Part shown: positions 37,300 to 46,448 of the stretch, one piece after another | Numbering within the stretch: the stretch's first letter is position 1 | How the letters are laid out: each line of letters starts with the position of its first letter | NCBI RefSeq assembly: GCF_016461785.1 | Contig: NZ_JAEMUH010000003.1 | Location: 1-64,000, forward strand | Length of the DNA stretch: 64,000 bases | Direction of reading: 5' to 3' | Source of the DNA: Marinomonas ostreistagni | Lineage (GTDB): Bacteria > Pseudomonadota > Gammaproteobacteria > Pseudomonadales > Marinomonadaceae | Notes under the pieces: generated by a model | Told to the model about the DNA's origin: nothing | The model's input: only the letters and a program-made list of their open reading frames with translations | Database searches by the model: none | Translations under genes and position numbers: made by a program

Positions 37300-38461
37300 T
37301 GTCGGTACTCGGGGTTAAACAATAACGTTCCACTAATCCCTTGATCACGTGTTGCATGGGCGCGATTTGGTCGAGCGCCATAAACTCGTTGGGCTGGTGG
37401 GCTTGGTCAATTGATCCTGGACCCAATACAAGGGTTTCCATGCCCAACTGATTTAGGAAGGGTCCTTCGGTGGCAAATGCTACGGATGTTGCTTCCTTTT
37501 GGGTAAGACGTTCACACGCCCTAATGATATCGGATTCTTTTTCTGTGAAAAACGATGGAACATCTGGAAATAAATGATTTAATTCGATTTTTGTACCGGT
37601 TTGTTGTTCTATTTGAGGCAAGATCGCAGTGATCTCATTAAAGAGTGTCGCGTTGTTCATGCCCGGTAGCGCCCGAATATCGAACTCTAACTCGCAACGA
37701 CCACAAATACGGTTCGGGTTGTCCCCACCGTGGATACAACCAAAGTTCATTGTCGGGTAGTCGATGACAAAGTTAGTGTCTCGGTATCTATCCTGTAATC
37801 CTTTGCGATACATCATCAGCTCTGACATTACCGCATGCATAGCGTCCAGTGCGTTGTTGCCCAAGCTCGGATTAGACGAATGGCCCGCTTTTCCGGTGAT
37901 ACGGATTTTTTCCATCATGATGCCTTTGTGAGCATGAATGGGGGTTAAAGATGTCGGCTCCCCGATTAAAGCGTAACGTGCTTTAGGGCGTTCTGCATCA
38001 ACCAATGCGCGAGCACCGTCCATAGAGCTTTCTTCATCAGCGGTGGCAAGAATGATTAAAGGCTGCTGCAATTTACTGAGATCAATGTCTCGTAACGTAT
38101 CCAATACAATGGCGAAGAACCCTTTCATATCACAGGTCCCCAAACCAAAAAGCTTATTGTCGCGCTCTTCGAGTTTGAAGGGGTCGCTTTGCCAACGACC
38201 GTCATCGTATGGCACGGTATCGGTATGTCCAGATAATACCAATCCACCGGCACCTTTGCCGATGGTTGCAATTAAGTTCATTTTGTCCGGTTGACCGGGT
38301 AATGGCATGATTTCGCACTGAAAGCCTTGGCTTGATAACCAACTTTCCAATAATAAAATGACACCTTTATTTGACTGATCCCAGCTTTTTTGACTACAAC
38401 TGATTGAGGGTGTGGCGATCAATTGTGTCATCATGCTCAAAAGTGAGGGAAGTGAAGACAT
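37280..38461 (-). CDS. argE: Acetylornithine deacetylase
   Basis: ArgE hydrolyses N-acetylornithine to ornithine. The 393-residue M20-family metallopeptidase has the zinc ligands in LSGHTDTVPYDDGRW, GLGTCDMKGF, the catalytic ADEESSMDGA, GEPTSLTPIHAHKG, and a dimerisation domain with GKAGHSSNPSLGNNAL. FDIRALPGM and PFLNQLG are also family blocks. It is the first gene of argEA; I see no ARG box in the roughly 110 bp before it. Confidence 0.94.
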   Translation of the reverse strand: MSSLPSLLSMMTQLIATPSISCSQKSWDQSNKGVILLLESWLSSQGFQCEIMPLPGQPDKMNLIATIGKGAGGLVLSGHTDTVPYDDGRWQSDPFKLEERDNKLFGLGTCDMKGFFAIVLDTLRDIDLSKLQQPLIILATADEESSMDGARALVDAERPKARYALIGEPTSLTPIHAHKGIMMEKIRITGKAGHSSNPSLGNNALDAMHAVMSELMMYRKGLQDRYRDTNFVIDYPTMNFGCIHGGDNPNRICGRCELEFDIRALPGMNNATLFNEITAILPQIEQQTGTKIELNHLFPDVPSFFTEKESDIIRACERLTQKEATSVAFATEGPFLNQLGMETLVLGPGSIDQAHQPNEFMALDQIAPMQHVIKGLVERYCLTPSTDNEATRV

Positions 38462-38573
38462 GGGATGCTCCTAGGCGTGATGCCAAAAATGATACGGTGC
38501 TAAGCGCTTCTGGTAAACTTGCTTCTTTAACGCAGTTGTCTCCGGTGTACCGGAAGTTTAGAGGTTATAAAAT

Positions 38574-39545
38574 ATGGCTACCGAGCTTGAACTAAAGTTA
38601 ATGGTTCAACCCGAGTATCTCAAGTCGGCATGCGCTTTTCTCGATGCTTTTTGCGAAAAAAACAGTTCTGATCAAGATACATCCTCCCAGAGTTCTCGCC
38701 AAGCGACACTCGATCTTATGAATGGATATTACGATACAGCCAACGCTCTTTTGTTAGAAAACGGCATTGCGTTGCGTATCCGGGCAGTGAATCGAGAGTA
38801 CATACAAACGGTCAAAACTCGTGGTAGCAGTCGTGTTGGTATGCATGCCCGAGGTGAATGGGAGTGGCAAGTTCATAGCGATGCGTTGGATTTAACATTG
38901 TTATCTGATGTGCCGTTGCCAGAGCCATTACAAGATATGCAATGGTCTCGTGATCTTATTGAAGTCTTTCGAACAGATTTTCAGCGTCATGTTTGGCTGA
39001 TTCATCACCAATCCGCAGTGATAGAGGTCGTCTGTGATGAAGGGGAAGTGTCATCCGCTTATGGGCGCGACAGCATTTGTGAATTAGAGCTTGAGCTGAA
39101 ATCAGGCAATGAGGGGGCGTTATATGAGTTTGCCCACCTTATTGCACAACAGGTGCCAGTACAGGTAAGCGTCGTATCAAAAGCGCAAAAAGGCTCGCGT
39201 CTTAAACATCGTCGTATAGAGTTCCCCAAAAAGCCTAGTGCACAGGATTCATTATTGAGTTTTGCCGAGTATTGGTATGAAACTTGGCTGGTATATTGGG
39301 AGGCCATGTTTTACCTGAAAGACGAAGCATTATTGCAGCCGATACGCAGTGCTGTTTATCAATTGAAACAATGTGTTCCTGAGGAACTGTCCAAGCAACT
39401 AGAAGCCTTGGATCAATGCTATGACAACTTATTTAAAGTTGATAAAAGCGGTTTATTAGAACGCTTGGCGGGAAAAGCTGAGACTGGCATCATGATGCTG
39501 GCAACAGGGCAATGGTTGAATCAGCAGCTCGATCGCCCAGTCTAA
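38574..39545 (+). CDS. ygiF: CYTH-domain inorganic triphosphatase (YgiF-like, short)
   Basis: A 323-residue protein with an N-terminal CYTH domain: the ELELKL motif at residues 4-9, RIRAVNREYIQTVKTRG and WEWQV, which line the triphosphate tunnel. Such proteins hydrolyse inorganic triphosphate. E. coli YgiF is 433 residues and has a CHAD helical domain after CYTH; here only about 110 helical residues follow (WYETWLVYWEAMFYLKDEAL), so the second domain is short or diverged. It is followed by glnE after 31 bp, as in E. coli. Confidence 0.85.
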   Translation: MATELELKLMVQPEYLKSACAFLDAFCEKNSSDQDTSSQSSRQATLDLMNGYYDTANALLLENGIALRIRAVNREYIQTVKTRGSSRVGMHARGEWEWQVHSDALDLTLLSDVPLPEPLQDMQWSRDLIEVFRTDFQRHVWLIHHQSAVIEVVCDEGEVSSAYGRDSICELELELKSGNEGALYEFAHLIAQQVPVQVSVVSKAQKGSRLKHRRIEFPKKPSAQDSLLSFAEYWYETWLVYWEAMFYLKDEALLQPIRSAVYQLKQCVPEELSKQLEALDQCYDNLFKVDKSGLLERLAGKAETGIMMLATGQWLNQQLDRPV

Positions 39546-39576
39546 TGTATCGGCTAATAACAATAAGGATACCCAC

Positions 39577-42492
39577 TTGACCTTGATCCCACTTTCTCAG
39601 CTTCAGACGTTATATACAGCGCAACAACGAGAGATAAAACAACAGGCTTTGAACGATGCTATCGCCAGACGAATTGGCTTAGAAATCGATGCGCCAACAC
39701 TAGAACGTGCTGAGCGTATTTGGCTACTTAGTGAGTATGTTCATAGACAATTAACACGTTTTCCGCACTGGCTAGAAACCCTATTTGAGCCAATGGACGG
39801 TATCGTTGAGCCGTCTATAGCTCAGTTCTACTCTGGTGAGAAACATTGGGGGCAGCATGTTTCAGAAACGGTTGCTCAACCGGACTGGGATGAGGCTACT
39901 CTGATGCAGCAATTGCGTCGTTATCGCCACTGGTGGATGACACGCTTAATCGCAGCGGATATCGAGCAAACCATTGCCCTTGAAACCCTAACAGCCCACC
40001 TTAGCCGCTTGGCGGATGTTGCCGTCAATGCCAGCCAACAATGGTCCATGCAAAACTATCAGGCTCTGTATGGTCAAGCCCTCGATCAAAAGGGGCAAGC
40101 ACAAAAGCTGATCGTTATTGGCATGGGAAAATTAGGCGGATTCGAATTAAACCTTTCATCAGACATCGATCTCGTCTTTGCGTTTCGTGAGCATGGTGAA
40201 ACCCAAGGGGGCAAAAAATCGCTGTCTCACCAAGAGTATTTTACTAAGATCGGACAAAAGCTGATTCAGCATTTAGATCAAGTGAATGCGGAAGGCTTTG
40301 TGTTTCGTGTAGACATGCGCTTAAGACCGTTTGGTCAGTCTGGTGCTTTGGTTATGAGCATGGACTCGCTGGAAAATTATTACCAAGACCAAGGCCGTGA
40401 CTGGGAACGTTACGCCATGATCAAGGCCCGAGTGATGGCGGGAGACCCCGTTGATGTGGAAGAGTTCGAGGCGCTTCGCCGTCCATTTGTGTACCGAAAA
40501 TATTTGGACTTTGGTGCGATCGGTGCGCTGCGCGACCTCAAGTCGATGATCGCCAAAGAAGTGAGAAGGAAGGGGATTGAGCACAATATCAAGTTGGGGG
40601 AAGGGGGTATTCGTGAGGTTGAGTTTATTGTCCAAGCCTTACAAATCCTCCACGGGGGCCGTGACCAGCGTTTGCAAAATCCTGCTTTATTTCATGTCTT
40701 ACCTGCACTTGGGCAGGATGAGTATTTAGATGTTCAACAAGTAGAGGATTTACTGGCTGCTTATCGCTATCTGCGCCGAGTAGAGCATGCCTTGCAAGGG
40801 GCTGCGGATGAGCAAACTCAGTTGTTGCCAGAGGATGAAACAGAACGAGCAAGGTTAGCTTACCATGTGGGCGAAGTGAGTTGGGATGTGCTGTTGGAAA
40901 CTCTATGGCAACATCGCAAAGCTGTGCATCGATACTTTCAAGCATTGATTGATGATGGTGAAGAAAACTCTTGTGACCAACAAGCGCAAGAAGCGTGGCG
41001 AGTGATTCTAAAGCAGCCTCAAGAGCACAGTTTGATCGAAGAGGCTATGGAAAATATTCAGTGGCAAGATCATGCAGCGTCGGCTCAACAACTGGGGCAA
41101 TTCCTAAACGCGCGTTCAGTTGCTTATATGCAACCTATTGGACAAGAGCGCTTGGCGGTATTCTTGGCCGCTTTGATGGCCTGTCTAGAAGACGAATCGA
41201 ATCCCGATACGGTGTTACAGCGTATTATTCCTATTATGGAAGCTGTGACGCGTCGAACATCTTACCTCGTGTTACTCTCTGAAAATCAGAGCGCCATTGT
41301 ACACTTGATTGGTTTGTGCCGAGCGAGTGTTTGGTTCTCTGAAATGATTTCCAACTCACCCGCATTGCTGGATGAATTGTTAGATGCCAACACGCTCTTT
41401 TCGCCGCCCTCTAAAGAAGCCATGCAACAAGAGCTAAGGCAAACCTTAATGCGCTTACCAGAAGAAGATGAAGAGGCACATATGGATGCCATGCGTCGCT
41501 TCAAACGCTCAATTATCATGCGCGTTGCGGCCTGCGATATAACTGGCATATTACCTCTAATGAAAGTAAGTGATCACTTAACCTGGTTGGCTGAGGTGCT
41601 GTTAGAGCAAGTGCTACAGCAGTCATGGCATTATCTCACCCAGCGCCACGGTTTCCCAACGAGAGATGACAGTGATGTCACTCGCCCAGAGATGGTTATA
41701 GTAGGCTATGGCAAATCTGGCGGGATAGAACTGGGCTATGATTCAGATTTAGATCTGGTCTTTATTCATAATGCTCAGCTTAATCGTGTCACCAACGGTG
41801 AACGCAGTATTGATAACTTGGTGTTTTATACGCGCTTAGGTCAGCGCATCATTCACCTTCTGACGAGCTTTACAGCGGCGGGTCGACTCTATGAAGTGGA
41901 CATGCGCTTGCGCCCTTCAGGTAACTCGGGCTTGCTGGTGACTAGTTTTGAATCGTTTCAAGATTACCAAGAGAAAGAAGCTTGGATATGGGAGCATCAG
42001 GCATTATGCCGAGCACGTGCCCTAGCGGGGGAAGTGCAACTGATGGCGCAGTTTGAGCAAACTCGAGCAGACATCATTGGTCGTGAGCGCGATCGCTCAA
42101 ACTTGAAACAAGAAGTGCTTAATATGCGCGAAAAAATGCGTAAACACTTGGACACCAGCGGTATCGAAAAAGGCTTCGATCTGAAACAAGGGGCCGGCGG
42201 CATCATAGACATTGAATTTATGGTGCAATACATGGTGTTAGCTTGGTCGCACCGCTATTCTGACCTAATGAGCTATTCCGATAATATTCGTCAGCTAGAA
42301 GCTGCCGAGGCGCACGGTTTACTCTCGACTGAAAACGTTGCGAAGATGAAAGAAGCGTATACCTTTTATCGAGCGACGGCCCATCGCCAGACATTACAAA
42401 AACAAGGTCGATTGGTGCCTGTGGACACATTGGAAGAGAACCAAGCGGTGATTGCACAATATTGGGAGGCGTTTGCTGAGCAACCTTGTTAA
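39577..42492 (+). CDS. glnE: Glutamine synthetase adenylyltransferase/deadenylase
   Basis: GlnE turns glutamine synthetase off and on by adding and removing AMP at a tyrosine. The 971-residue protein has two similar nucleotidyltransferase halves: the deadenylase with MGKLGGFELNLSSDIDLVFAF and the adenylyltransferase with GYGKSGGIELGYDSDLDLVFIH (SSDIDLVF and DSDLDLVF carry the metal aspartates), plus RLRPSGNSGLL. The start is TTG after AAGGAT; no ATG fits near. Normal length for the family (E. coli about 946). Confidence 0.95.
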   Translation: MTLIPLSQLQTLYTAQQREIKQQALNDAIARRIGLEIDAPTLERAERIWLLSEYVHRQLTRFPHWLETLFEPMDGIVEPSIAQFYSGEKHWGQHVSETVAQPDWDEATLMQQLRRYRHWWMTRLIAADIEQTIALETLTAHLSRLADVAVNASQQWSMQNYQALYGQALDQKGQAQKLIVIGMGKLGGFELNLSSDIDLVFAFREHGETQGGKKSLSHQEYFTKIGQKLIQHLDQVNAEGFVFRVDMRLRPFGQSGALVMSMDSLENYYQDQGRDWERYAMIKARVMAGDPVDVEEFEALRRPFVYRKYLDFGAIGALRDLKSMIAKEVRRKGIEHNIKLGEGGIREVEFIVQALQILHGGRDQRLQNPALFHVLPALGQDEYLDVQQVEDLLAAYRYLRRVEHALQGAADEQTQLLPEDETERARLAYHVGEVSWDVLLETLWQHRKAVHRYFQALIDDGEENSCDQQAQEAWRVILKQPQEHSLIEEAMENIQWQDHAASAQQLGQFLNARSVAYMQPIGQERLAVFLAALMACLEDESNPDTVLQRIIPIMEAVTRRTSYLVLLSENQSAIVHLIGLCRASVWFSEMISNSPALLDELLDANTLFSPPSKEAMQQELRQTLMRLPEEDEEAHMDAMRRFKRSIIMRVAACDITGILPLMKVSDHLTWLAEVLLEQVLQQSWHYLTQRHGFPTRDDSDVTRPEMVIVGYGKSGGIELGYDSDLDLVFIHNAQLNRVTNGERSIDNLVFYTRLGQRIIHLLTSFTAAGRLYEVDMRLRPSGNSGLLVTSFESFQDYQEKEAWIWEHQALCRARALAGEVQLMAQFEQTRADIIGRERDRSNLKQEVLNMREKMRKHLDTSGIEKGFDLKQGAGGIIDIEFMVQYMVLAWSHRYSDLMSYSDNIRQLEAAEAHGLLSTENVAKMKEAYTFYRATAHRQTLQKQGRLVPVDTLEENQAVIAQYWEAFAEQPC

Positions 42493-42494
42493 GC

Positions 42495-42527
42495 AAAAAA
42501 ATCCCCTCTGATAGACTCAGAGGGGAT
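42495..42527 (-). terminator. Terminator for the IrgA-like receptor gene
   Basis: ATCCCCTCTGA and TCAGAGGGGAT pair perfectly over 11 bp with a TAGAC loop; the plus-strand A-run gives the T tract on the minus strand. glnE lies on the other side. Confidence 0.85.
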
Positions 42528-42577
42528 CTGTATAAACCTAAAACACGTGAGGTTATAGAAGGCTTTCCAAGTAAGGT

Positions 42578-44515
42578 TTAGAAAGAAACGGTAACTTTTG
42601 CTTGGTAGCGACGGCCATCTTGGATGCCGCTGTATTCGTCTGCACTGATTTCTTTATCAAGCAAATTGTAGATGCCAGCATAGAACGTGACTGATTCATT
42701 AGCCTTATAGCTTAAGCCAGAATCAACCAAAGTATAATCTGGGTATGGATCTGCCATGCTTGTACGAGAAACACCAGCACTTGATTCACCAACGTAGTTT
42801 ACTTCACCCCATAGGTTGAGCTTGTCTGTTGCGTCCCAAGAAAGGTTAGTGTGAATACGGTGTTTTGGAATACGGTTCAATGGTTGACCTGCGAAATCGC
42901 CTGATTTCTGTTCAGAATCCGTGTATGTGTAACCAACGTCCCAGTCTAAAGTTGGCGTCAATGGGGTCGCAAACGTAGCTTCGACACCTTGCATGATAAC
43001 TTTGTCTACGTTGTATCGCGTACTGATAAAGGTGTAGTCCACCCCTTCATAAGTACAAGATGCGTCACCAGCGGTGGTATCACAGTAGCGATTTTCTGTT
43101 ATCTTGTCTTTAAACTCTGTGTAATAAGCAGTTAGTTCTGCTTTCGTTCCTTGATGATTACTCCAAGCAATTCCGATCTCATGGTTTACGCTTTTTTCCG
43201 CTTCTAAATCAGAGTTACCCAAAATGATTGCGCTGCCTTGCCCCGTAGATTGTGCCCAACCGTCTGTGGCCTGTCGAAGGTCAGGTGATCGGTAACCTGC
43301 ACTGATCCCCCCTTTGACCGTGACTGAATCTGTGGTTTGCCAAACACCGTAAAGACGTGGCGTTACTGCACTGCCATAGTTTTCATCTTCGTTATAGCGC
43401 AAACCTGCTGTCAGAGAAAAATCGTCGGTCATGTAGAACTCGTCTTCAGCAAACAAAGCACCTTGCCAACGTTCTAACTCATCTAGGCCATTATCAACAT
43501 TATTCGTCGAATCACTTAGGGTTTGGTTCTCAAATTGTCCACCAAGCGTTAGTGTGTGCTGATCAAAGAACAAGTGACTTTGATGATTCAGCACCAATGA
43601 CTCGTATTGCATATCGCGTGATGTGTTGTCGTTGTCTTCATAGCTTACATAGGACTCATGTTCACTGTTCGCTTTTGATAGTTCGCTAGTGATCGAGAAG
43701 TGGTCACGTTTGTAAGTTGTATTGCTGTCAGAGGTTGCGCTCAAGTCAGCGCTGCGGTTACGTTCTTGAGTCTCGGTCCCAGCTTCAAATTTTAGTGTTT
43801 GTTGGTCACTTACTTTCCAAGACGTTTTGGCGGTTAGATTTTGAATTTTCTGTTCAGCATAGCCATCGGTAATATTGTCTTCTTCACGCTCATTGATTTG
43901 ACCAAATACTTCTAACCCTAATTTGTCTTGAGCAAGAGGGCCTGATACATAGAAGTCACTTTGCAGAATGTCGCCAGAGTCACTGTTTTCTTGAATGGTC
44001 GTGCCCATGCTTAACTGACCATGCCACTCTGGTTGGACGTCTTTTGTAATGATGTTGATAACACCGCCTAGCGCATCAGAACCATACAAAGAAGACATTG
44101 GGCCACGAATGACCTCGATGCGCTCAATGGCTGAAATAGGTGGAATCCAACCTTGTTCAATCCCTGTACCATCAGAGTTTGGACGAGTTTCGCGACTCGT
44201 TTGACGTTTTCCATCCACTAGGATCATAGTGTATTTGCCACCTAGGCCGCGCATACTGATATCAGTACTCGAACCTCCTCCTGTGACATAAACGCCTGGC
44301 ACGGCATCTAGTACATCTGTGATATCACGGTAAGCCTTTTTTTCAATCTCTTCAGCACTAATAACGGTGATAGATGCGGCTGCATCTTGCGTATTTTGCT
44401 CATAGCCAGAAGCACTGACGACTAACTCATCTAAGTCAACCGTATCGGCATGGGCGGAATGGGCCATGGCCACACTAAGAGCCACCAAAGAAACTGAGAA
44501 ACTACGCATGAACAT
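42578..44515 (-). CDS. irgA: TonB-dependent siderophore receptor, IrgA type
   Basis: An outer-membrane receptor that imports a ferric catecholate-type siderophore with energy from TonB. The 645-residue precursor has a signal peptide ending AHA, a TonB box near DLDELVVSASG, a plug with SITVISAEEIEKKAYRDITD, SMRGLGGKYTMILVDGKRQT, and VIRGPMSSLYGSDALGGVINIIT. A 22-strand barrel follows and ends in AKVTVSF. The plug and GIEQGW region resemble Vibrio cholerae IrgA. An AAGGA favours ATG at 44509 over 44515. Fur and LysR-type sites lie upstream. The exact siderophore cannot be told. Confidence 0.88.
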   Translation of the reverse strand: MFMRSFSVSLVALSVAMAHSAHADTVDLDELVVSASGYEQNTQDAAASITVISAEEIEKKAYRDITDVLDAVPGVYVTGGGSSTDISMRGLGGKYTMILVDGKRQTSRETRPNSDGTGIEQGWIPPISAIERIEVIRGPMSSLYGSDALGGVINIITKDVQPEWHGQLSMGTTIQENSDSGDILQSDFYVSGPLAQDKLGLEVFGQINEREEDNITDGYAEQKIQNLTAKTSWKVSDQQTLKFEAGTETQERNRSADLSATSDSNTTYKRDHFSITSELSKANSEHESYVSYEDNDNTSRDMQYESLVLNHQSHLFFDQHTLTLGGQFENQTLSDSTNNVDNGLDELERWQGALFAEDEFYMTDDFSLTAGLRYNEDENYGSAVTPRLYGVWQTTDSVTVKGGISAGYRSPDLRQATDGWAQSTGQGSAIILGNSDLEAEKSVNHEIGIAWSNHQGTKAELTAYYTEFKDKITENRYCDTTAGDASCTYEGVDYTFISTRYNVDKVIMQGVEATFATPLTPTLDWDVGYTYTDSEQKSGDFAGQPLNRIPKHRIHTNLSWDATDKLNLWGEVNYVGESSAGVSRTSMADPYPDYTLVDSGLSYKANESVTFYAGIYNLLDKEISADEYSGIQDGRRYQAKVTVSF

Positions 44516-44554
44516 AAATCCTTAAAATTAAGTACAAAAAATGCAAAATTAAAT

Positions 44555-44573
44555 GGTAATCTTTATCATTTGT
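44555..44573. promoter_or_regulatory. Fur box before irgA
   Basis: On the minus strand ACAAATGATAAAGATTACC agrees with the Fur consensus GATAATGATAATCATTATC at about 13 of 19 positions. It lies in the irgA promoter region. Confidence 0.6.
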
Positions 44574-44611
44574 ATTCTGTATTATTTGTGTAAAATTGTC
44601 CTGCGATGGCA

Positions 44612-44630
44612 CGTTGCATATTTTACAACG
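44612..44630. promoter_or_regulatory. LysR-type palindrome shared with the siderophore-importer promoter
   Basis: CGTTGCATATTTTACAACG is an interrupted palindrome with T-N11-A geometry. A copy matching at 15 of 19 positions lies before the siderophore-binding-protein gene at 49600-49618. It is 27 bp from the LysR-type gene start and about 100 bp from irgA, the right place for IrgB to control both genes. Confidence 0.6.
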
Positions 44631-44656
44631 GCTGAACCACCATAAAGAGGACTCTC

Positions 44657-45556
44657 GTGTACGATCTCAATGATTTAAAAAGCTTTGTTTCTGTAGTGGA
44701 GACGGGCAACTTAAGTTCCAGTGCTAAACACTTAGGGGTTTCCAAGTCGACACTTAGTCGGCGCATTTCTCATCTTGAGGACGTCATGCGTCAACCTCTC
44801 ATGCGCCGCCAAGCTAATAGAATGTTTGCCAACGATGCGGGGAAAGCGTTTTTACCTTATGCCAAGTCCATTCTGGATACCGTTTTGCGTGCTCATCGAA
44901 CCGTAGACGAATTGAAAGAAACGGTAGCAGGACGTTTAACGGTAGGTTTGTTTTCAGGATTAAGCCGCTCGTGGGCAACTCGAGAGCTGTTCCAATTCTT
45001 AGATGACTTCCCAGAAGCGCAAATTGATGTCTATACAGTGACGGATTTTCAAGATATTCGTGAGCAAACGGATGTGGTGCTTTACATGGGAGAGTTGCAT
45101 GGCGGGACCTTCAAATCTGAGCTTTTAGGGGAGTTAGATTGTGGTATTTATGCTCACAAACGCTATCTTGAGAAACATGGTCCAATTGCTGCGATAGAAG
45201 AACTTGAAGAACATGACTGGGTGAATTTACACAACTTCTTTGGTCATGATCAAATGTCAGCTCTATTTCATTCAGAGCATGGCTATAAAGAAATTCGTAT
45301 GCCACGTTCTCGCCTCACGACAGACTTAATGGGCTTTCACTTAGATTGTATTGTGCATGGCAGAGGAATCGGGATCTTGCCAGAGGATATGGTTGCTAGG
45401 AGAGAGGAGTTCCATCCTGGTGAGTTGATTAGAGTGCTCCCAGAGTGGCAGGCACCTAAATTACCTTTGTATTTATTGTATGCCTACGGCCATCTGCCCA
45501 AACGAAACCAGGTTTTGCTGACACGTTTGAAAAATGCGTACTCTAACTCAAAGTGA
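44657..45556 (+). CDS. irgB: LysR-type regulator, IrgB type
   Basis: A 299-residue LysR regulator divergent from irgA. The helix-turn-helix covers about residues 4-60 (DLKSFVSVVETGNLSSSAKHLG, then VSKSTLSRRISHLEDVM). The effector domain fills about 90-290. Vibrio cholerae IrgB is a LysR activator divergent from irgA and is made only under low iron, so the arrangement is the same. GTG start with AGAGG seven bases upstream. An inverted repeat at 45535-45563 covers its stop and may aid termination. Likely target sites are the two shared palindromes. Function inferred. Confidence 0.82.
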   Translation: MYDLNDLKSFVSVVETGNLSSSAKHLGVSKSTLSRRISHLEDVMRQPLMRRQANRMFANDAGKAFLPYAKSILDTVLRAHRTVDELKETVAGRLTVGLFSGLSRSWATRELFQFLDDFPEAQIDVYTVTDFQDIREQTDVVLYMGELHGGTFKSELLGELDCGIYAHKRYLEKHGPIAAIEELEEHDWVNLHNFFGHDQMSALFHSEHGYKEIRMPRSRLTTDLMGFHLDCIVHGRGIGILPEDMVARREEFHPGELIRVLPEWQAPKLPLYLLYAYGHLPKRNQVLLTRLKNAYSNSK

Positions 45557-45590
45557 GTACGCATCTATCGTAACGTAGTTGCTCGGTTAA

Positions 45591-46448
45591 TTAGAGAGCT
45601 AACTCCGCCTGCTTGTTATCATTTGTAGCGACAGTTTTGCTGGCTTCTGAATAATGTGCTCGACGGACGTTCACCAGAATCGGTGCGCCGGTATGCGGAT
45701 CTGCCAACAGGTCACAATGAACTCCGTACAAACTTTCTAAAATCTCTGGCGTGATGACCTGCTTAGGTGAGCCTTGGGCGACAATTTCACCCCCTTTCAT
45801 CGCGATCAAATGATCAGCATAACGAGCGGCCATCGCTAGATCATGCACGACCATGATGATGGTTTTACCGGCTGCCGCAAGCTCTCTAATGAGATCAAAA
45901 ACTTCTATTTGATGCCCTAAATCTAAGGCTGAAGTGGGTTCATCGAGTAGCAAAAGAGGCGTTTCTTGGGCAATGGACATAGCGATCCAAGCACGTTGGC
46001 GCTGTCCACCAGAAAGTGTATCCAGTAAGCGGTCCCCTAAAGATTCCAGATTTGCGGCTTGTAGGGCAAATTCGATGGCGGTGCGGTCATCCATACCCCA
46101 CTGTTTGAACAGTGACTGATGGGGGTGACGACCAAAACGAATCAATTCTCGAACAGTAATGCCATCCGGTGCTGACGTCTCCTGCGGTAACAGCGCTAAC
46201 TTCTTCGCCACTTGCTTAGCCGGCATGGAATGAATGTCCTTTCCATTCAGTAGAATGTATCCAGAGGACGGTAGATGCACACGTGATAAGCCGTTTAGTA
46301 GCGTTGATTTACCGCAACCATTAGGACCGACGATGGCGGTGACTTTTCCTGCCGGAAACGTGACATCCAGCCCATCGATGATGACATGGTCATCATGTTT
46401 AAGAGTGATCGATTGTGTGCCTAAAGGCGCTTGAGTGGATGAACTCAT
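45591..46448 (-). CDS. Iron-siderophore ABC transporter ATPase
   Basis: The ATP-binding subunit of a FecE/FepC-type importer, 285 residues. Walker A is GPNGCGKSTL (about 40-49), the signature LSGGQRQRAWIAMS, Walker B LLLLDEPTSALDLGHQ and the switch VVHDLAMAARYADH. The tail is rich in polar residues. Its ATG overlaps the stop of the upstream permease by 4 bases, and it is the last gene of the operon. Confidence 0.93.
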   Translation of the reverse strand: MSSSTQAPLGTQSITLKHDDHVIIDGLDVTFPAGKVTAIVGPNGCGKSTLLNGLSRVHLPSSGYILLNGKDIHSMPAKQVAKKLALLPQETSAPDGITVRELIRFGRHPHQSLFKQWGMDDRTAIEFALQAANLESLGDRLLDTLSGGQRQRAWIAMSIAQETPLLLLDEPTSALDLGHQIEVFDLIRELAAAGKTIIMVVHDLAMAARYADHLIAMKGGEIVAQGSPKQVITPEILESLYGVHCDLLADPHTGAPILVNVRRAHYSEASKTVATNDNKQAELAL

